Shown here one piece after another: positions 59,457-64,000 of a DNA stretch of 64,000 nt. The notes below the pieces were generated by a model. That model was given only the letters and a program-made list of their open reading frames with translations, had not been told where the DNA came from and did no database searches. The position numbers and the translations under genes were made by a program. This DNA is from Palsa-504 sp963753225. GTDB taxonomy: Bacteria > Actinomycetota > Actinomycetes > Streptosporangiales > Streptosporangiaceae. The first letter of the stretch is position 1. Each line of letters starts with the position of its first letter. The stretch is from assembly GCA_963753225.1 (NCBI GenBank), contig CAVWBQ010000015.1, positions 62,001-126,000 of the forward strand, read 5' to 3'.

Positions 59457-60257
59457 TCAACGCGCCTGGCGCATCGGTTTCCAGCCTGGCCGCGGGACGC
59501 TGGCGCGCAGGCGCCGGGAATAGGGGTGCCCGGGATGGTCGAGTACCCGGGCGGTCGGGCCGCGTTCGACCACGGTCCCGCGGTGCAGGACGAGCGTCTC
59601 GTCGGTGAGCTGGCGCACGACGGCCAGGTCGTGGCTGATCAGGAGGTAGGAGACCTGGGTCTCGTCGCGGATGTCGGCGAGCAGGTTCAGGACTTGGGCC
59701 TGGATCGACATGTCAAGCGCGGAGAGCGATTCATCGAGGATCAGGACGGCGGGCTGCGCCGCGAGGGCGCGGGCGATCGCAACCCGCTGCCGCTGGCCGC
59801 CCGACAGCGACCGGGGCAGCGCCCGTGATTGCCGTTCGTCGAGGCCGACCAGGCCGGTGAGTTCGGTGATGCGGGCGTGCCGACGCTCGACGGGCCAGCC
59901 GTGGTGCAGCCGCAGCACCTCGTCGATGGCGGCCTCGGCGTTCTGGCGAGGATCGAGGCTGGTGTAGGGGTCCTGGAAGACGATCTGCACCTCACGGCCG
60001 CGCCGGCGCCGGTCGCGGGTGGACCGGGGCGGCCGGGACCGGTCGTGCCCGCAGGCGGTGATGGTTCCGCTGGTGGGCCGCTCGAGGCCGGTGATCATCC
60101 GCGCGATCGTGGTCTTGCCCGAACCAGACTCCCCAACGATGGCCAGCGACCGGCCGCAGCGGAGGCCGAAGGAGACGTCGTCGACGGCGACGAACTGGCC
60201 GAATTGCTTGCGCAGGCCGGCTACCTCGAGGACCAGCGCGCCGTTGATGTCAGTCAT
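59457..60257 (-). CDS. Oligopeptide/dipeptide ABC transporter ATPase (DppF-like)
   Basis: 266-residue ATPase. Walker A is VGESGSGKTTIA, signature SLSGGQRQRVAIA, Walker B VLILDESLSALD (Ser in place of the usual Pro after DE), H-loop LLISHDLAVVRQL. It ends SRRLRASVPRPGW and lacks the long Cys-containing tail of its partner. Last gene of the operon, overlapping the DppD-like gene by 8 bp. Confidence 0.9.
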   Translation of the reverse strand: MTDINGALVLEVAGLRKQFGQFVAVDDVSFGLRCGRSLAIVGESGSGKTTIARMITGLERPTSGTITACGHDRSRPPRSTRDRRRRGREVQIVFQDPYTSLDPRQNAEAAIDEVLRLHHGWPVERRHARITELTGLVGLDERQSRALPRSLSGGQRQRVAIARALAAQPAVLILDESLSALDMSIQAQVLNLLADIRDETQVSYLLISHDLAVVRQLTDETLVLHRGTVVERGPTARVLDHPGHPYSRRLRASVPRPGWKPMRQAR

Positions 60258-61293
60258 CGGGCTTCACCTGAAGCTGGCCGCGGAGCTCGTGCGCACGAGC
60301 GCAGCGGGAAACCCCGCCGGCCATCTCGACGAGGTCGGGCACCGCGGCCCTGCAGACGCCGACCACGTGCGGGCAGCGGGGCGCGAAGGCGCACTCCCCG
60401 GCGGGCGCCTCGAACGCCGAGAGCGGACGGCCTGGGATGGCGCGCAACCGGTGCGTGGCCTGCGTGATGTCCGGGCGGGCCGTGGCCAGCGCGGCGGTGT
60501 AGGGGTGCAGGGGGTCGCTGTGCAGCAGCGAGGAGGCGCGGACTTCGACGATCTGCCCGGCGTACATCACCGCCGTGCGGTCGCAGATGGCTGCGGCCAG
60601 CTCCAGGTCGTGGGTGATGAAGAGCATCGCCAGTCCGGACTGGCGCCGCAGGCCGTCGAGTATCGCCATGACCTCGGCCTGGGTGGTGACATCCAGCGCG
60701 GTGGTCGGCTCATCGGCCAGGAGCAGGCGGGGCCCGGTCAGCAAAGCCGCGGCGATCATGACTCGCTGCAGCATCCCGCCGGACATTTGGTGCGGGTACT
60801 GCTGGAGCCGCCGGGCCCCGTCCTCGATGCCCACCTGGGTAAGCACGTCCACCGCGCGGCGGCGCGCCTCCGCCCGTGACACCCCATGGTTGACGCGCAG
60901 CGCCTCGGTCATGAAGTCCCCGATGCGCCGGACCGGGTTAACGTGCGCCCGCGGGTCCTGGAAGATCATCGCCACCTGGCTGCGGTACCGCCGGAGATCC
61001 GCACCGGCGAGCCCGCCGACATCGGTGCTGCCGAACCGGATCGAGCCGCGCACCTCGGCATCGGGCGGCAGCAGACGTCCTATGGCCCGAGCGGTCAGGG
61101 ACTTCCCCGATCCGGACTCGCCGACCAGGCCGACCGCCTCGCCCGGCCGCAGCGTGAGCGAGACATCTCGCAGCACGGCGCATCTGGCGCCGTTCACCTC
61201 CAGAAGCACGGTCAAGCCGGCCACCGCCAGCAGCGGCAGGCCGGATGCTGCCCCGGCGGACGCCATCGTGTCGCCCGGTGCCGGGCCACTCAT
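60250..61293 (-). CDS. Oligopeptide/dipeptide ABC transporter ATPase (DppD-like)
   Basis: 347-residue ATPase with Walker A VGESGSGKSLTA, signature QMSGGMLQRVMIA, Walker B LLLADEPTTALD and the C-terminal oligopeptide-transporter extension (GECAFAPRCPHVVGVCRAAV). In related ATPases this Cys-rich tail can bind a metal centre. ATG at 61293 overlaps the stop of the DppC-like gene (ATGA). Confidence 0.92.
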   Translation of the reverse strand: MSGPAPGDTMASAGAASGLPLLAVAGLTVLLEVNGARCAVLRDVSLTLRPGEAVGLVGESGSGKSLTARAIGRLLPPDAEVRGSIRFGSTDVGGLAGADLRRYRSQVAMIFQDPRAHVNPVRRIGDFMTEALRVNHGVSRAEARRRAVDVLTQVGIEDGARRLQQYPHQMSGGMLQRVMIAAALLTGPRLLLADEPTTALDVTTQAEVMAILDGLRRQSGLAMLFITHDLELAAAICDRTAVMYAGQIVEVRASSLLHSDPLHPYTAALATARPDITQATHRLRAIPGRPLSAFEAPAGECAFAPRCPHVVGVCRAAVPDLVEMAGGVSRCARAHELRGQLQVKPDD

Positions 61294-62159
61294 TCGCGGG
61301 CCGCCTGGGCTTGTCCGAACAGCCGCTCGCCCAGCACGTTGACCGCGATTACCACGGCCACGATGCACAGGCCGGCGGCGACCGCGGGCAGCGGATGGCC
61401 CAGCAGGAGACCGTCCTGGTTTTCTGAGATCATCACCCCCCAGTTAGCGGTGGGTGGCTGGACCCCGAGGCCAAGGAACGAGACGGCGGCCAGGTCAACC
61501 ATGGCGTAGCCGAACAGGATCGTGGCCTGGGCGACGATCAGCGGCCCGATGTTCGGGACCACATGCCGCAGGCAGATCGCGGTGGCCGACGCTCCCTGCA
61601 CCTCCAGCGCCGCGACATAGGGCTGGTTACGTTCCCTCAGTGCCGCGCCTCTCAGCACCCGGGCGACGTAGGGCAGGTACGCGATGGACAGCGCGATCGC
61701 CGCCGCGGGCAGGCCCGCGCCGAACACCGCCGCGGCGAGCACGGCCAGCAGGATGCCGGGGAACGCGAACAGGATATTCAGGCCCGTAGAGATGGCGGTG
61801 TCGCTCACGCCGCGCCGCCAGGCGGCGGTGACCGCGAGCAACGTACCCGCCGTCACGCTGAGGATGACGACCGCCAGCGGCCCGAGCATCGTGGACTGCG
61901 CGCCGGCCAGCAGCCGGGACAATACATCGCGGCCCTCGAAGTCATACCCGAGCAGATGGCCGCCGACCGGGCCGGCCCAGGACAGCGACAGGTTCGGCAG
62001 GTTCGGGTCGTACGGGGCGAGCACCGGGCCGAACAGGGCCGCGAACGTCGCGGCCGCGATGACGACCGCCGAGGCGATTCCGGCCGGGCCAGTGGCGCGC
62101 AGCACGGCCAGGCCCCGGCGGGAGGCGGAAGTCTCTGCGGCCGGCATGACCGTGCTCAC
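61290..62159 (-). CDS. Oligopeptide/dipeptide ABC transporter permease (DppC-like)
   Basis: 289-residue inner-membrane protein. The N-terminal segment is followed by LAPYDPNLPNLSLSWAGP and LLGYDFEGRDVLSRLLAGAQ, the standard DppC entry. The EAA loop is AALEVQGASATAICLRHVVP, which contacts the ATPases. About six membrane segments. GTG start overlapping the DppB-like stop (GTGA). Confidence 0.92.
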   Translation of the reverse strand: MSTVMPAAETSASRRGLAVLRATGPAGIASAVVIAAATFAALFGPVLAPYDPNLPNLSLSWAGPVGGHLLGYDFEGRDVLSRLLAGAQSTMLGPLAVVILSVTAGTLLAVTAAWRRGVSDTAISTGLNILFAFPGILLAVLAAAVFGAGLPAAAIALSIAYLPYVARVLRGAALRERNQPYVAALEVQGASATAICLRHVVPNIGPLIVAQATILFGYAMVDLAAVSFLGLGVQPPTANWGVMISENQDGLLLGHPLPAVAAGLCIVAVVIAVNVLGERLFGQAQAARE

Positions 62160-63106
62160 CGGGAGCCGTCCCTCAGCGCCAGCCGCGGGTCGAGCACAGC
62201 GCAGATCAGATCCGTTAGCAGGTTGACCACGACGAATGCGGTGACCAGCACCAGCGAGATCCCCTGCACGACCGCGATGTCCTTCGTTTCCGCGGCCTGC
62301 ACCAGGTAGGCGCCGAGCCCATTCAGGCCGAAGGCGACCTCGACGACCGCGGCGACCGCGATGAGCGAGGCGATCGTGATCCCGGTGATGGTCGTGATCG
62401 GAATGGCCGCGTTGCGCAGGATATGCCGCTGGATCACCCGGTGGGCCGGGATGCCGCGGCTGACCGCGGTCTGTACGTGCTCGCGGCCGCCCTCTGCGCG
62501 GACCGCGGCCCGGGTGACCCGGGCGACGATGGCCAGCGACGCCGCGGCCAGGGCGATAGCCGGCAGGGTGAAATGCCTGACGTCGTCCAGGAAGCTGGTG
62601 CCGTTCCCGAGAGCCGGGAACCAGCCGAGCTTCACCGCGAACACCATGATCAACGCGATCGCGGCGACGAACGCCGGGGTGGCAGCCGAGACCGCAGTCA
62701 CTACCAGCACGCCGGTGTCGAGCGGCCCGGACCGGAGCCCGGACACGACGCCCAGGCCGATCCCCAGTACCACGATGATCACGGACGCGTACAGAACCAG
62801 CCCGGCGGTGGTCCAGATCCGGGATGCGATCAGCGTGGACACGTTCTCCCGCAGCGTGATCGAGACCCCGAGGTTCCCGTGCAGTGCGTTGTCCAGCCAG
62901 TACCAGTACTGGGCGACGAACGACTCGTTCAGGTGGTAGCGCTGCTCCAGGACCTGGGCGCTGCCCGGGGGCAGGGGCTGTCCGCCGGACAGCGCGGCCA
63001 GCGGGGTTCCGGGCGCCAGGTACAGGGCGGCGAAGATCACGAAGCTCGCCACGAGCAGGCTGGCCACCAGCAGGACCAGCCTGCGCGCGACGAAGCGCCA
63101 GCCCAT
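62156..63106 (-). CDS. Oligopeptide/dipeptide ABC transporter permease (DppB-like)
   Basis: 316-residue permease with the DppB start (RRLVLLVASLLVASFVIFAA), a periplasmic loop LGVSITLRENVSTLI, the EAA loop TAVSRGIPAHRVIQRHILRN and about six membrane segments. It begins 3 bp after the stop of the small lipoprotein gene. Confidence 0.92.
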   Translation of the reverse strand: MGWRFVARRLVLLVASLLVASFVIFAALYLAPGTPLAALSGGQPLPPGSAQVLEQRYHLNESFVAQYWYWLDNALHGNLGVSITLRENVSTLIASRIWTTAGLVLYASVIIVVLGIGLGVVSGLRSGPLDTGVLVVTAVSAATPAFVAAIALIMVFAVKLGWFPALGNGTSFLDDVRHFTLPAIALAAASLAIVARVTRAAVRAEGGREHVQTAVSRGIPAHRVIQRHILRNAAIPITTITGITIASLIAVAAVVEVAFGLNGLGAYLVQAAETKDIAVVQGISLVLVTAFVVVNLLTDLICAVLDPRLALRDGSR

Positions 63107-63109
63107 CGC

Positions 63110-63406
63110 TCAGCCGGTCCCGCCCTGCTGGTCGGCCCAGGGGGAGAACAGGTAGGCGGCCGTCACACCGGCGACCGCCGCCAGCTGGCTGGCGGTACCG
63201 AAGGTGATCGTCTTCGCGGGGTCCCCGGCCTGCTTCCTGGTGCCCGCCGGGGCGACCCCGGCCAGGGCCGGGCCCGACGGGACATTGCCCGACGACGAGC
63301 CCGACCCGCTTGACGATGGGCCGCACGCTGTGACCACCATCATGCATGGCGCTATCACGGCAGTGGACGTTGCCCGGCTGTGCGTGTGATCCATCCGCAC
63401 CCCCAC
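63110..63406 (-). CDS. Small lipoprotein in place of the substrate-binding protein
   Basis: 98-residue product with a signal peptide and lipobox ending VVTAC, followed by a Ser/Gly-rich linker as in lipoprotein solute-binding proteins. The remaining ~65 residues (KTITFGTASQLAAVAGVTAA, then YLFSPWADQQGGTG) are far too short for a DppA domain of ~500 residues. It occupies the first position of the operon, where the binding-protein gene normally sits. Either an internally deleted binding-protein gene or an unrelated small lipoprotein. Confidence 0.55.
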   Translation of the reverse strand: MGVRMDHTHSRATSTAVIAPCMMVVTACGPSSSGSGSSSGNVPSGPALAGVAPAGTRKQAGDPAKTITFGTASQLAAVAGVTAAYLFSPWADQQGGTG

Positions 63407-63859
63407 GGCCCATCATCTCAGCCAGCCCGGCTCGAGTCACCGGCGAGGGGCCGGAGTTACGCGCTCGACCTGCTCCGAGGCTTCGGGCCATCATGAGATG
63501 GCAGATTCTCGCAGCAGCAGGGCATGACTGATAGCGACGTGCGTCAGCGGGTGGACCGGCTCACCTACGTGTTGGAGCTGGATTGTCATGTGGCGAGGCG
63601 GTCGTCGTGTGCACCTGCCGCGGCCTGGACGCCCGGTATGGACCCTCCCGGGTCGCGTGAGCCTTAGCAGCCGAAGAGTCCGGAAATTCATGCTAATGAG
63701 GGTTTAATGCCGATGGCGTGATGTCTAGCCTGGCTGACTTGCGTTGGCTGGTGGATGAGTGCGAGACGTCCTGACGACGACCGGGCGTGGCGGTATCGCG
63801 ACGTGTGGTCTCCCGTGGCGAGCGGCCATCAGGCCGCCGGCGGGAAGGAGGAAGATCCG
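63407..63859. other. ~450-bp divergent intergenic region
   Basis: Between the ABC operon and the MalT-type regulator start. No gene supported; only the GGAAGGAGGAAG ribosome site before 63860 is clear. Confidence 0.4.
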
Positions 63860-64000
63860 ATGGTAGCCGATGTTGCCGGGCAGGTGGCGGCTCCCGCCAG
63901 ACGGCCGGCAGTTTCCGCTGGTATCCCCATCCTGGCAGCCAGGATCACCATGCCAGGTGTACCGGACTGGGCGGTGCCGCGTCCGCGGATCACCAAGCTG
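63860..64000 (+). CDS. LuxR-family regulator, MalT-like (partial, cut by window end)
   Basis: Forty-seven codons from an ATG with GGAAGGAGG upstream. After a variable start, ITMPGVPDWAVPRPRITKL is the segment that precedes the Walker A loop in LAL/MalT-type regulators. The rest lies beyond the window. It is divergent from the Dpp-like operon and may regulate it. Confidence 0.65.
   Translation, partial: MVADVAGQVAAPARRPAVSAGIPILAARITMPGVPDWAVPRPRITKL

Noticed and set aside
1..64000. CRISPR arrays, tRNA or rRNA genes
   Set aside because: No regularly spaced direct repeats and no T-loop or rRNA signature sequences were seen; the boxA-like motif at 30962 is not accompanied by rRNA.

Overview
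The window is GC-rich DNA with short intergenic gaps, many start/stop overlaps (ATGA, GTGA) and frequent GTG starts. Together with a DUF397 protein, MalT-type LuxR regulators, a DUF1707 domain and a DUF3618 protein, this points to a soil-type, probably filamentous actinomycete. I cannot name the genus from sequence alone. No rRNA, tRNA or CRISPR array was seen. The region is accessory in character: conserved operons sit among insertion sequences and at least seven decayed or interrupted genes.

Layout. 1-600: relic of a DUF2231-Rieske membrane protein. 730-3852: tight four-gene cassette (acyl-CoA dehydrogenase, PIG-L deacetylase, NodS-like methyltransferase, GT2 glycosyltransferase). 3961-8981: an orphan GvpU-like gene, then on the minus strand a TPP enzyme and a three-gene GMC dehydrogenase operon. 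9162-12110: C45 acyltransferase and the YihY / DUF3618 / holin-like membrane operon. 12404-15923: GAF-SpoIIE phosphatase, an unknown protein, DUF397 behind an unusual TGCA-rich leader, a class III nucleotidyl-cyclase-like protein and an AT-richer membrane/coiled-coil gene. 16365-20438: DUF1707-GntR regulator with an ABC ATPase and permease; the ATPase is broken by an IS1634-like fragment that extends its frame. 20679-26556: amine/nitrile catabolism set (nitrilase, GntR-UTRA, copper amine oxidase, APC permease).

27823-32363: a methyltransferase gene is split by an IS1634-like element (1,782 bp once reconstructed, at a CTAG site with an 8-bp duplication). That element is itself split by a 2,104-bp IS256-family element with 23-bp inverted ends and an 8-bp duplication. 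The IS256 element carries an 84-codon passenger ORF and a roughly 340-bp tail rich in paired segments, including two 7-bp stems in pseudoknot order and a boxA-like motif. Next come a DUF4062-STAND-repeat protein (32445-35129) and an uncharacterised 539-aa winged-helix protein (35212-36831) preceded by about 450 bp of hairpins, a 17-bp inverted-repeat pair and a ~76-bp palindrome. These two noncoding/mobile loci are the best candidates for something undescribed.

37597-46413: S51 peptidase, VOC protein, PLP lyase, a broken lysine 6-aminotransferase followed by an aldehyde dehydrogenase and a fused E1 alpha-beta protein (lysine/2-oxoacid catabolism), and a second YihY protein. 46562-53785: remnant of formylglycine-generating enzyme, membrane proteins, SulP transporter, MalT-type regulator, DUF1622 and a K+ channel. 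54022-59122: large arylsulfatase, DyP-type peroxidase and a partner protein made of two homologous halves. 59457-63406: Dpp/Opp-type ABC operon whose substrate-binding gene is replaced by a 98-codon lipoprotein. 63860 onward: start of another MalT-type regulator cut by the window end.
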